Of a stretch of DNA of 64,000 nucleotides, positions 24,436-35,389 are shown in pieces. Each line of letters opens with the position of its first letter. Positions within the stretch are counted from its first letter, which is position 1. Location: contig OZ025242.1 in NCBI GenBank assembly GCA_964019155.1, positions 1,098,694-1,162,693 of the forward strand, read 5' to 3'. The position numbers and the translations under genes are program-made. The stretch comes from Osedax fenrisi. Taxonomy: Eukaryota > Annelida > Polychaeta > Sabellida > Siboglinidae. The notes under the pieces are model-generated. The model saw only the letters and a list, made by a program, of their open reading frames with translations, was not told the DNA's origin and ran no database searches.

Positions 24436-24877
24436 TATAGCATACGAACAGATATTTTTCTCTTACTATTTTTATATTAATAGAAGTCGGTATATCTTAG
24501 TATTAGTTTACATATAATCTAAACTCTGGCCCTATAACTTTATTTATGGATGTTCAATACAATATGAATTAAGTGAGGTGCTGATATTTAAGATAAACAT
24601 GAAAGAGATGTAGGTGTTATAAGTTACGTAACGTGGGAGAGAGATATACGGATGGAGAGATGTAAGCAGGTTAACGCGAGGATAGATCGCAGTGTTAACA
24701 TCACATTTGTCACTAAACCAAGTTATATTTTATTTCATTAATATTTTACTAATTCAGAAATTAAATTATAAAACTAATACATGCCATTATTTTTAATCTT
24801 TATCTGATATTTACCCTTTAATCTGTATATGATTTATTATATTTCTTAATGTAATTTTAATTCGGGCTTAGTAGGTA
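24436..24877. other. No gene identified
   Basis: AT-rich with a slightly GC-richer patch around 24610-24710; no supported coding or RNA feature. Confidence 0.5.
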
Positions 24878-25680
24878 ATGATGATGATGATATACGGTTT
24901 ATTAGGTACTTAAATAAGGTCGTATATAGACCCCTTCACTCGTGCAGGAAGAAAATAATAATAAGATAATAATAATACGTTGTAGATAACAGGACACACA
25001 TATGTGTTCATATGAATAATAAGTTGGATGATTTAATGATTAAAGGTAGAGAGAAAAGAAGAAGTAAGATTTATAAATATTGTGTAGCATCTAATAGAAC
25101 GAATTGTAGGAGGGATGGAATTCCCTATAGGGTGGGACCGACATTTTTAAAAGCTCTAGAATTTAGGGTTTTACTAGAGTTCTGGGAGATAAGGAGAGGA
25201 GCATTTTGGTAACGAATTATATTTATATTTTAAGTTTTTTAATTATATCAGACATATAGCTAGGGGTAAAAGAATATATTGATGTATGGATTATAGATAG
25301 CACACGTAATTTACACCTAAGGGAGAAGGATATACCCTTACAGTAGGCTAAATGGCTATTGGCTATAAAATATAAAATTGCTATAGCCACATATGAGATG
25401 ATTGATGTGATGTTGTAGTAGAATGATCCAGTTATTTAATACAGTAAGTAGTACGTATTGAGTAACGGATAATCCGATTACATGGAGCAGTAGCTTTAGC
25501 AGGAAGTAGATTCAGTAGGGAAGAATAGTAGTCAAGTCTATGTATAATTGGAAAGTTCTTCATTAGATCAGCAATAGGCTGGATATAAATAGAAAAGAGG
25601 GGTATACTTAAAACGGACCCCTGTGGAATACCGTGGTTAAGCGGAGAAAAAGGAGAGTACTATTTTTCAATCATAATAGC
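24878..25680 (-). pseudogene. LINE relic, RT fragment fused to C-terminus (CR1/L2-like)
   Basis: On the minus strand a frame near 25645-25560 reads HGIPQGSVLSIPLFSIYIQ, the RT block before the YADD box. It then runs straight into DYYSSLLNLLPAKAT, the carboxyl region, so the active-site stretch was deleted. Further 3' the frames read FKNVGPTL then WNSIPPTIRSIRCYTIF (~25140-25060), the APxLWNSLP block, with a frameshift between. The copy ends with a (ATC)n tail at about 24878-24890. Confidence 0.75.
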
Positions 25681-26253
25681 TATATTGCGGTTTATTGGAT
25701 ATTTTATATACTTAAATATATAAAATATCTCGAGCAACTATATGTGAATTTTAATAACATGTATATCGGGTATAACTATATATTATTTCTAAACATTATC
25801 ATACTAGAATGTACAACTTATTATGTTTGAAATGTGATACTAATCAGTGTGTCAAACTCTAACATACCTACAAATTATACCTACCAATTATTTACCTATT
25901 AGTTACCAACGAAATATACGTAATACTATATCATTAGTTCTTACCTATACTAGTACGCATTCTGAATTAATGCAAAACGTAAAAATACCGATACCCAAAT
26001 GGATTTTCTAAATACTTATAATTTAAAAAATGATATATATATATATTATTTTATATATGTGCATAATATGTATAATATACTAAAATATACTATATACTAT
26101 ATAATATATTAAAATATAAATTATACAAATAAATGGAAATTTCCATAATATCATATGTTATATATATTTTAATAGACATCAGGTTGGTATCTATCAGTAT
26201 TTGTAACATAATTATAAATGTTAGAATCCTTCGTAATTATTGTTACTGCATGT
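25681..26253. other. AT-rich, no gene identified
   Basis: Open frames here are AT-rich low complexity without protein motifs. Confidence 0.5.
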
Positions 26254-26410
26254 TGATGATGATGATTTTATTTAAACATTAATTAATTATACAATTCATA
26301 TTCTGACAATGTAAATATCTGCCAGATGGAAATAATTGGCATTTAAATCGATACAATAGTAACTATTATAAGAAATTAATCTTAAAATGATTATAATAAT
26401 ATTACTTACC

Positions 26411-28602
26411 TTACCTTACCGCTCGGCATTTCATAACACGTAATCTCCATTCATTTCTATCATTCATTGCAGTCGGAAGTTCTTCTATCTTAAGCATTGT
26501 GTCTTCTTTTAACTGATCTATATATGATTTCCTGGGCCTGCCACGGGATCTCTTACCATGTTTTGGGTTCCATAGTAGTAGATCACTAGCCAGTTCATCC
26601 TTACTCCTCCAACAATGTCCTGCGAAACTTAGTCGTTGTTTTCTAATAGTGTCAGATATTTTCGGGATGTTCTTATATAGTTCTTGGTTAGTCAGGTGTA
26701 GATTCCAATACTTATTTTTAATAGCTCTTAGCATCCTCGTATATGTTCCATCAATTTTTCTCTCCATAGCTACTGTCATTGTCCAGGTTACGGATCCGTA
26801 GACTAGAACAGTTTCTACAGCAGCTCTGAAGAAGTTTATTTTTAGGTTTTCTCTAAGATTTGATTTCCATATTATATTTAGGTTGTTTAGTGCAGCCCAT
26901 GCCTTCGCAATTCTAATACTTATATCATGTTCTGTAGATCCTATATAACTTCCAATGTATTTGAAATCATCTACTTTTTTAATATTTTCTCCGTTTAAAC
27001 TCTTAATAATCGACGTTGTTTTCTCATTTTGGTTAAAACTCATGTATTCCGTCTTTCCTGAATTTATTTTTAGACCAATTTCGTTTGCTTTCTCTTCTAT
27101 TAAAAGTAATAGAGTATTTGCTTCTGATAGGTCATTTGTTGTTAGAGCAATATCGTCCGCGTAATCTGCATCTGTGATACTTACTGCTGGATATCTACTG
27201 CTCTTCCTTTTCGAAATGGTGAAACCTAGTTCATTATTGCAATCCAGGGAATTCTTTAGAATATAGTCAAGTCATATTATGAATAAGAAAGGAGCAAGTG
27301 TATCACCTTGTAGTACACCGGTTGTAATTTCAAAGAAAGATGTGTCACCGTCTGGTGATCTAACCATGGACCGAGTGTTTTTGTATAGAATAATTATTGC
27401 ATTTACTGTTTCTGAAGGAAGACCATCTTTAATTAGATCTATTTTCATCATTTCGCGGTTTATGGTGTCGAAAGCCTTAGAGAAGTCTATAAAGAGTAGT
27501 GTGAGAGGTAGATTATAATCTTTTATACCTTCGAGTATACGGCGGATTGTTAGAATTTGTCCAGTTGTAGATCGGTTTTTTCGAAATCCATTTTGATTTG
27601 TCCTTAGTATGGGATCTATTTCTGTTCTAATTCTGTTTAGTAACATCAGGTTGTAAATTTTTGCTGCTATAGGAGTTAATGTGATACCTCTGTACTTTTT
27701 GGTGACAGATAAATCGCCTTTTTTTGGGAAGGGAAGTAAACAGCCTTGAGTCCATATTTCAATTGGTTCTTGCCAATATACCTTATTGCATGACTCAAGT
27801 AAGAACTCTTGACATTCGTATAGTTTCCATACTTCCACAGGTATTTCGTCTAATCCAGTGGCCTTACCGTTTTGTATACTTTTAGTCGCTTTTATGAGTT
27901 CTTCAGATGTAAAATTACCAGTTGTAATATCAAGTTGATCGTATTCTGTAGGATGGTATTCTGTACTGGTTTGGTTGCTTACTGGACAGCCCAGTAAATC
28001 TTTAAAATGATTATGCCATAGATCGATACGTTCTTTCTCATTTTTTGCTTTTAGTTTGGCTTTGTTTGTTTTCTGTCTTCCACTTATTTCATTAACTGTT
28101 TTCCAGGCTAAAGCTGACTTTTTGTTTGTCGCTGCATTTTGTATTTCTTCTATTTTATTCTCGATGTAGTCATTTCGCTCATTTTCATAAAGCTTGACGA
28201 ATGAGCTTTGTATAAGTTTGAAGTTATTTATGCGCTCGGGCGTTGGATTTTGATCTTTCAATTTAGCAGCTTCGTGTAAAGAAGCACGTTTTTGACTGAT
28301 ATTTATCGTTTCCCAGGGTGATCTTTGTTTTAATTTCGGTTTCAATGGTATTATTTCGGCCGCAGCATTTCTACATGATTTTTCGAACTGTAAATATTTA
28401 GTATTTGCAGACGAGTTTGATTCATCGTTTGATGTATCTTGTAGTACAGAAAATGTGTTTTTTATCTTAGTAATAAAAGAATTTCGTAATTCACGGTCAT
28501 ATTTTAGCCTGGACCAGTAGTAAGGTTTATTTTTGCTACATTTCTTCTTATTTGCTCTGAGACTTAGTTTAATTTTAGTTGATAAAATACGATGATCAGA
28601 TG
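26411..28602 (-). pseudogene. LINE reverse transcriptase and C-terminal domain
   Basis: One reading frame runs from the endonuclease end (SDHRILSTKIKLSL near 28590) through the RT to the C-terminus, interrupted once by TGA at 27272-27274. RT motifs in order are PFPKKGDLSVTKKYRGITLT, NQNGFRKNRSTTGQILTIRR, LLFIDFSKAFDTINRE, GVLQGDTLAPFLF, and an intact YADDIAL at about 27150. The carboxyl part has VETVLVYGSVTWTM, LSFAGHCWRSKDELASDLLL, GKRSRGRPRKSYIDQLKED and DRNEWR. Product: target-primed reverse transcriptase, now split by the stop. Length and motif order are normal for the family. Confidence 0.87.
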
Positions 28603-29670
28603 CTATATATATATAGCAAGTATACTTATAAAAGAGTTATATGCTCTGCAGTTTATAATGCTATTTTTCCATTTCTTATTGATGATTAGGAAGTCAATTT
28701 GTGACTTATAGTCGTTCGGCGAGTTATGTGTCCAGATTTGTCCTAGTCTTTTTTTAAATTTTGTGTTCAGGCATAAGAGATTCTTTTCCTCTAGATAATT
28801 TGTTAGCATTGTTCCATTTCGATTTGTTGTTTTATGATAAGAGTATTTGAAACCATCGGTTTGTCCGAGTTGAGCATTGAAATCGCCACCAATGATTAGG
28901 ACATTATATTTCGGGATCCTTCTTGTTAAAGAATTTAGTTCTGTATAGAATTCTATCGTTTCTTGTTCGTAACTTACATTTGTTGGACTATAACATGAAA
29001 TAATAGTCATTTGTGGATTTCCAGAAAGGTTGATAGTCATTATTCTATGGGTTATCTTCTCTATATCTGTTATTGCAGCATATGCTTGTTTATTGACTAG
29101 AAAACCTATTCCACCTGTGGATGCATTTATAGAATTTCTCCAAGCTGAGCAGGTTATGAGTTTCCAAGTTCCATAATCATGTTCTTTAATAACATTTTCA
29201 TCATGAATTATTCTATGTTCTTGAATACAGATAATGTCATGGTTTGTTTTTTCGGTTGATGCTTATAACTCTGGTATTTTCCAAATCTGTCTAAGTGTTT
29301 GTGTATTCAGTGTTCCAAATATGAGAATTTTATTTGCCTTTAGTAGTTTGGGGAGTTCAGATTTTGTGGATTTCTCAGTATCTATTTTTTCGACTGTAAC
29401 CTGAGGTGGTTTTACAGGACGCGCTCCTTGTTTGACCGCGCGACGAGCGATGCGGTATGATACATTTGTTGGTTGTAAGTGTGTCATTTGTTTGCTTTCG
29501 GTAGCTAATATAGCATTGTGCGGGCGCTGCTCCATACACATGCTAACAGTGCTCAATAATAGAGTTAAGGTACCTCGGCTAGTATTAGCTTTGACACATC
29601 CGCTTACCCTGTTTTCAGTAGACTTCACGTGACCCTGATCGGGTGGCTTACAGGTACTATGCCTTGCCAA
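28603..29670 (-). pseudogene. LINE APE endonuclease domain
   Basis: The N-terminal leader contains a QGARPVKPP segment and leads into the APE fold: GTLNTQTL with the metal-site Asn, IICIQEHRIIHDEN with the catalytic Glu, ASTGGIGFLV, ISCYSPTNVSYE, IIGGDFNAQLG with Asp and Asn, and SQIDFLIINKKW. A TAA at 29263 interrupts the frame between the first two motifs. At the 3' side a (TA)n expansion throws out the final SDHR motif. Both halves are otherwise in one frame. Confidence 0.87.
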
Positions 29671-29914
29671 AGGGCACCCTGGCTTTTGTCCGGCACTGCT
29701 TATTGGTTATTCGCAGTTGACCACTATATCTAGTGGCAATTCCCCTATCCGCAACCTGGGGAGCCGCTGGGGCGGAGTTTAGCATCTCCAGTAAATATCT
29801 TCAGTGAATAATATAATCCAGAAATAATATATTATAATATAATAATATACGATATTTAAAAATAGATATTAATACCTATAATACTTCATATATAAATATG
29901 TATAGGGATTCAAC

Positions 29915-30000
29915 TAACTGTGTGGTTCATTTGGCTTATTCATCAAACACTCAGGTAGTAGGACGCGAGTTCAAGCCTCGTTCGGACAATTAAAATAGGT
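29915..30000 (+). repeat. tRNA-like SINE head (possible)
   Basis: The segment contains TGGCTTATTCATC, which resembles a pol III A box, and GAGTTCAAGCCTC about 40 bp on, which resembles a B box (GGTTCGANTCC). It is followed by AT-rich sequence. No clean cloverleaf forms by eye, so it is more likely a tRNA-derived SINE or a decayed tRNA than a working tRNA gene. Confidence 0.4.
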
Positions 30001-30785
30001 ATTAAAATAATATATAGAAGTGATCTTATATAATTGTGTATAAATAAATGATCGGCTTTCGTTAAAACCATTGATGCTATAATATTAGAACGACTTCGAA
30101 GGGACATTAGTGCCATATGGTTGAATATATATTTTGTACTTATATAAAAGTGAAAATGGTATCTAATTTCCTGGATTATATGACATTTCAGTCCTTAAAG
30201 AACTCCATCAAAATAAAATAATTTTAAACAATTTAAATGTTATATAAGATGCTTACTTCATAAATATATAATAATTTTTGAAATATTTCACTCACATCCT
30301 CTTACTCAGCAATACTTCCATTGATTCTATATCTTCCACCTAAATGACAGACACAATAATAATAATAATACCCTTACGACGTAAGGATTACGTTCCAATA
30401 TAGATATTTTATCCTTATTAATATTGCTAATTAAAATATACGATATTGAAATATTCTTTGTTATGATTATATGCACAAATAGTTATGTCTACAAATGTCT
30501 ACTGAATTGCAAGAAATACTTATTACAATATGTACACTGTAGACCACATACAGTATATACACACAGGGTGGCATACAATGCAACACATTTGAGATACTCG
30601 TGCATGTAACCCCACTGGGTTCACACTGAATATCTAAATAACACCCAAGATAATATACTTGGTGAACGTTTACTAATATAGATAGGCATGGGTGTCACTA
30701 ATACACATACCAGTGAAACATTATACGGTGTATTAGTAATCAAAATACAGACATTATATTACTATTTTTATTATTATATGATACC
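30001..30785. other. No gene identified
   Basis: AT-rich DNA with (AAT)n at about 30357-30371. The plus-strand frame at 30424-30609 has no protein motifs. Confidence 0.45.
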
Positions 30786-31115
30786 CCTCAAATGTGCGTA
30801 TATATAATTGAATCGTCCAATATATATATATATATATATAGCGATACATCTAACAAATAATGTCTCGCATCACGTGTTTATTATAAGCCAATCGTATTGT
30901 TTTTATCCGTCATGCATGATCGCCCATATATGGCCATGCCTATATGTATATGTATATGCTATATAGAGCCATGCATTGATACTAGTATACACTCGAATGT
31001 TACATGCAATAAATACACAAAAGCCTTCTCTAATTTCTTCTTAAGATGGTGGCAGTAGTGTATGGCATATGAGGATGAAATAAGCACTGGACATTCAGTC
31101 AAATATCGACAGTAT
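30786..31115 (+). mobile_element. Possible LTR end with primer-binding site (remnant)
   Basis: AATAAA near 31009 is followed ~40 bp later by AAGATGGTGGCAGTAGTG at 31044-31061, resembling a tRNA primer-binding site (TGG...) just after an LTR end. An ATG-led stretch encoding MNIDEYNE follows at 31113. No second LTR or pol is nearby. This could be a solo/5' remnant of an LTR element or a coincidence. Confidence 0.3.
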
Positions 31116-31871
31116 GAATATTGATGAATACAACGAGGTTATGTAAGCATAACACAATCCATTGATATCTTCCCATGACCATAGATTTCCTACACCGTCG
31201 ACTATAGATTATCTATGGCGTTGATTATGGATTATCTATTTTTGCTTATATATCGTGACGATGATAGATAATCTTCATTTAATGATATATCATTGATGGT
31301 AGATTATCTATCGTTGACCACACACACACACATATATATATATATGGCATGGCCTTCACCAGTGTATACGTCGTTATTACCATTGTATACACCGACCACT
31401 GGTCAGCCACCAATGCCGGATTAAGCAAAGTATGGGCTCGGCCATACTTAATTTATGGATCCCCTAATTTGTAGTTATAATTTAAGAAACATATTATATA
31501 TATATCTAAAGTATAATTATACTTAAGTATATATACTCTCTATAGAGAGTGAATTTTGGTTAATTAAATGTTTATGGTATAGGCACGTATACATATATAA
31601 TTTGTATATGTTATAAAGGTATATCTTTATAAACTATAGTTTAGATTATACTTATTTTGAATAAATAAGAAATTACTAATTAAATATTTATTTTTCGATT
31701 TTTATTATTTTTTGAAATATTAATTATGCTTTATGGATCCATTTTATTAATAAATTTTACTCCAATGATAATACTGCTAATCCTGATAATATTTCTTGTG
31801 TTCAAACACTTACGTAAGCGAATTTCTTAAATAATGTGGTACTAATTTAAGTTTAAAAAACGTCTTTCACC
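31116..31871. other. No gene identified; hAT-like terminus
   Basis: ATGCCGGATTAAGCAAAG at about 31410-31427, followed by a G/C-rich stretch, resembles the start of some hAT elements (CAGNGCCGGATTAAG), but no partner end was found. Short repeats of a GATTATCTAT phrase occur at 31200-31315, and (CA)n(TA)n at 31319-31346. Confidence 0.4.
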
Positions 31872-32349
31872 CGTACTGTTTAACACCAGTAGAGATGCCT
31901 ATATATCTTATAATATAGAGATAGTTATCTGGATCCAATATAAATTTTCAATATTTGGATAAACATCAATAATATCTGCTCATTATATTATATCTATCTG
32001 ATTCGATTAAATATTTATAGAAATGTAGTCTAGTTTATTAAGTTTATTAAGTCATTATTGATATACGCATTCTATGAGATGTTTACAGTAGGTTTACAGT
32101 AGGTAGGTACCTATATCAAATGTCTGCATTTTATATTTATAATATATTTTATTTGCTTATTCATTAACAAATATAATAAAACTTCCATTATATTATAATT
32201 AGATTTAATTTATAATGAAGAAAAATACTCTATTTCGCTATTTGTTAGTTTATAGTTATTTATTACCTACATAAATTGAACTATTTATGTTTGTTTAATT
32301 TAAACTTTAAATAAAATTATAAAAAATGTATAGGATTTATTCATCTAGG

Positions 32350-33840
32350 ATTGTATATATCCTACACCAAGTACTGGCGAAACTATTGAAAATGATCTGA
32401 AAAACATCATTATTCATCTCGATCTATCCATGTCTAATTTACGCTGACAATAGTATGATATAAGCTTCAATATGTCTGATACAAAGGAACACAATCAATG
32501 ATACAAAAATAACAATCTTTGGCATATTAAGGGGGTATCCCATTAGGTAAATCTCTACCAGTATTTCTGGAAATGTTTACTAGAAAGTTGTAATTTAGCA
32601 AGTTAAATACAATTGTAGTGGGATACCCCATTATTTTCCGATAACTTACCGGACATATAGTAACTTTAATTGGGGTATACCACTACAACTTGCTAGAAAA
32701 TCACTTTCTAGCAAAATTTCCGAACAATATTTTCGGAAATACTGTTAGTGGGATACCCCTTTACACACATTGTAGTTCTCATCGATTATATATTATGTAT
32801 GTAAATGTGTTGCTCAATGTAAAGATGCACATGCCTCTCTGGTAAAAACTTCCATAGTGAATGATATTGGTGTTCAAATATGTTTTTAGCAAATCTGGAA
32901 AAGTTAGATATTTATACCAATCTATTGATAATGATAAAACCAGATTCAAACCAATACTTCCTACAAGGTGGACAGTTAGATGTCAGGCTATATCAGCAGT
33001 CTTAAATAACTCTTTAGATATTATAAATGCATTAGAACATTTTACATTGGCAAGCGTAAATAGTTCTCCAATAAATCGCCAAATCATATTCATATAAGAA
33101 TACTCCACTAGAAATATATAACCTAAATATATTTCATTAAATATAGCATTTGATATATTCACTTTATTAGAAAAATTGGTTAGTTTTACCTATGGTTTAT
33201 AATAATTATTATTAATTACAGAAATATATAGGTTTTATATTTATATATAATTATATATATATATATATATAATTATATATCCTAGGACAAATATATTTAT
33301 AAATATATTAAAAGTATAAGTTTTAAAATATGTTTCCTTAGATAAATGTAATAGGATCAAAGTCTACTCTCAATGAAGATGTTATTTTACTCATTAATAT
33401 GTTAATCGATATAGTACAGAATAAATGAACAAATTATCACATTTATTTAGAAAATATTTTAAAAGAATCTGGAAGAATAATATTTAATAGATTTATTAAT
33501 TTAATATTAATTGTTTTTATAGAAACAACAAAATTAATCAAATTATTGATGGTACAACCAAGTATGTGAGTGTCCTAGGAGAGAAACTTTTATATGTTAA
33601 GAATATCGAAGATGTGGTTAAGGTCACAACACAAATAAAAATATTGGATTATATTAGATTATATTAATAATAATAATAATAGAAAGGTTTATTGACTCAG
33701 AAAACGATGGACGTTTATGTGCGTCAAGTTGAAATAATAAAACAAATAAATAGTTACGCAAATAATAATAAATTTAAAAAATTGACGACAATACATTGAT
33801 AAAAGAATTTTGCCAAAGAAATAATTTCATAAGACATTTT
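32350..33840 (+). pseudogene. hAT transposase remnant (arm 2)
   Basis: Mirror of 12540-13920. It contains TGETIENDLKNII near 32370, the THCSSHRLYIMYV block after the MITE, FSKSGKVRYLYQ and RFKPILPTRWTVRCQAI at 32861-33097, and NTLIKEFCQRNN near 33795-33830. A small (AAT)n-containing insertion at about 33668-33780 splits the C-terminal part in this arm only. No functional protein. Confidence 0.75.
32531..32760. mobile_element. 230-bp palindromic MITE (arm 2)
   Basis: Mirror of 13507-13736. The left flank is TTAA and the right flank TTAC. Four alternating GGGGTATCCCACTA-type motifs lie near 32531, 32613, 32672 and 32745. Presence in both arms shows it entered the hAT gene before the inverted duplication. 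Confidence 0.75.
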
Positions 33841-33856
33841 ATAAGTATAACATAAT

Positions 33857-34163
33857 CGAGGATACGACAGCTGACCTATTATATAGACGATGAGAATATA
33901 ACCATAACAACGTCGGGGTATACGAACTGTATAGCTAAACCCAAACCCAACCAAAAACCCAACCCAATACGTTAGTAAAACGATAAAAACACGACTACCC
34001 CGCCCGCCCTCCCCCACTCCCACCCGCCCTTAAAGGATTTTTGGGCCGAGCTGCATTTCGCCATTCATCGAATTATGATTAATATTGCGTTATTTATTTA
34101 TATCCTACATCGTAATTGTAATTGTAGCGTAATTTATTAAAACACGACTATATACAAAACCCT
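33857..34163. repeat. Arm-2-only insertion, C-rich
   Basis: Arm 1 has an uninterrupted CATAATATATATACAC at the matching place (about 12519-12534). This insert is unusually GC-rich for the window, with AACCCAAACCC strings and a CCCGCCCGCCCTCCCC run. It encodes nothing recognisable on either strand. The minus-strand frame 33754-34023 reads through low-complexity G-rich sequence and is not credible. Origin unknown; possibly a SINE or host-derived fragment. Confidence 0.65.
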
Positions 34164-35105
34164 ATATACACTATTTTGTGATTTATTCTTGTTATAACAT
34201 ACATATTTCTTTAATCCAGATATATGCATTATAATATTCATCTTTTGTTAATTAACTCAGTATAATTATAATTAGATGTTCTAACATATAAAATAAATCA
34301 TAATGTGTCATTACTATATAGTTTACAATTATTTTCTGTATAAGGTAAATACGTTATATTCACTATAGCGTATACGCTATGGTGAAATATAATTCCATAT
34401 ATGGGCAAAATCTGTGACTCATCATATCTGATTTATGAAAATAAGGTGACAAGTATCAGCGTCATTGGAAGTTCCAATGTCAACCCATTGTGATATACGC
34501 TGTAAGTGTGAGTGAGAAGAAACCATTTGTCTTCAAGTCATGATTATCAACGATTGTGAATATTAAATAATGTATAAATATGTAATAAATTAATTATCAT
34601 ATTAATATATATATATATAAATAACAAGAATGCATATTCTAAATATAATAATTTTAATATACACCCCCATATTCATATCGATATTAGAATGTTTAAAATT
34701 ATCTAAATCTATGGGGTGTTATATTAGATATTTCGGAGTTATGCTGATGATGCAAGCTGTATTAGGGTGGTAATATATATAAGTGGTAATATACTATAAT
34801 TATTATAATATTATTAAATAATTAGCAGAATAAGTAAAGATTAAACTAAATGTCTCTAATTATATATTTAACAATAGTATATTATATACTCAATTATTAA
34901 AAAAATATTGTTTATAGAGAGCATTTTAATTTTTTAACATTTTAGTCATTATACTTAAAGTGATATTTCTACCTTAGGATCTTCCCCTGAACTTAAGTTA
35001 ATATTACTTATTTCTTACGTTAAGAAGATTTTATAATTTAATCTTAAATATATTTATGACAATATATTTTCATGAATTTTATTTGTCTCCTATGATATAT
35101 AATAC

Positions 35106-35138
<33 letters not shown>

Positions 35139-35326
35139 GACAATAAATATATCAGATATAAATAAACCCCATTGAAAATCTTATACGAGTAAAATGTACA
35201 CATACGTGTTATAAATAACTATTGGTAGACATAGATTAATACAAATTTTACGTTGTGTTTTGATTAAATATATATATAACCCAACCCAACACAAGAAATA
35301 CCTGGAAAATAAATGCTAGATTCGAG

Positions 35327-35360
<34 letters not shown>

Positions 35361-35389
35361 ATATATCCTACCTACTTTACTTTACTTTA
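34164..35389. other. AT-rich stretch without a gene
   Basis: Mirror of about 11295-12520, with the same ATAGCGTATACGCTAT palindrome and (TA)n at about 35105-35130 and 35331-35366. The last tract is the empty site of the arm-1 hAT insertion. Confidence 0.55.

Larger units (their letters stand above)
26254..29790 (-). mobile_element. Nearly intact RTE-like LINE
   Basis: A complete-looking non-LTR element on the minus strand. It has a GC-richer 5' UTR (about 29671-29790, containing GAGCCGCTGGGGCGGAGTTT in plus-strand sense), an endonuclease-RT coding region (29670-26411), and a short 3' UTR ending in a (ATC)4 tail at 26254-26266. Only three lesions are visible: an in-frame TAA at 29263-29265, a frameshift at a (TA)n expansion near 28604-28617, and an in-frame TGA at 27272-27274. 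It lies in the unique spacer, not in the arms, so it may have arrived separately. Confidence 0.88.

Noticed and set aside
25012..25212. Plus-strand 66-residue open frame
   Set aside because: It is the shadow of a minus-strand LINE C-terminus (WNSIPPTIRSIRCYTIF), which explains the composition better.
29432..29632. Plus-strand frame opposite the LINE endonuclease
   Set aside because: Antisense shadow of the minus-strand endonuclease leader.
29915..30000. Functional tRNA gene
   Set aside because: Only box-like motifs are visible; acceptor and anticodon stems do not pair convincingly by eye.
30424..30609. Plus-strand 61-residue frame
   Set aside because: AT-rich composition, no motif, no neighbouring coding signal.
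33754..34023. Minus-strand 89-residue frame with a Gly-rich start
   Set aside because: It reads across the C-rich arm-2 insert and its AT-rich flank; arm 1 lacks the insert and there is no motif.
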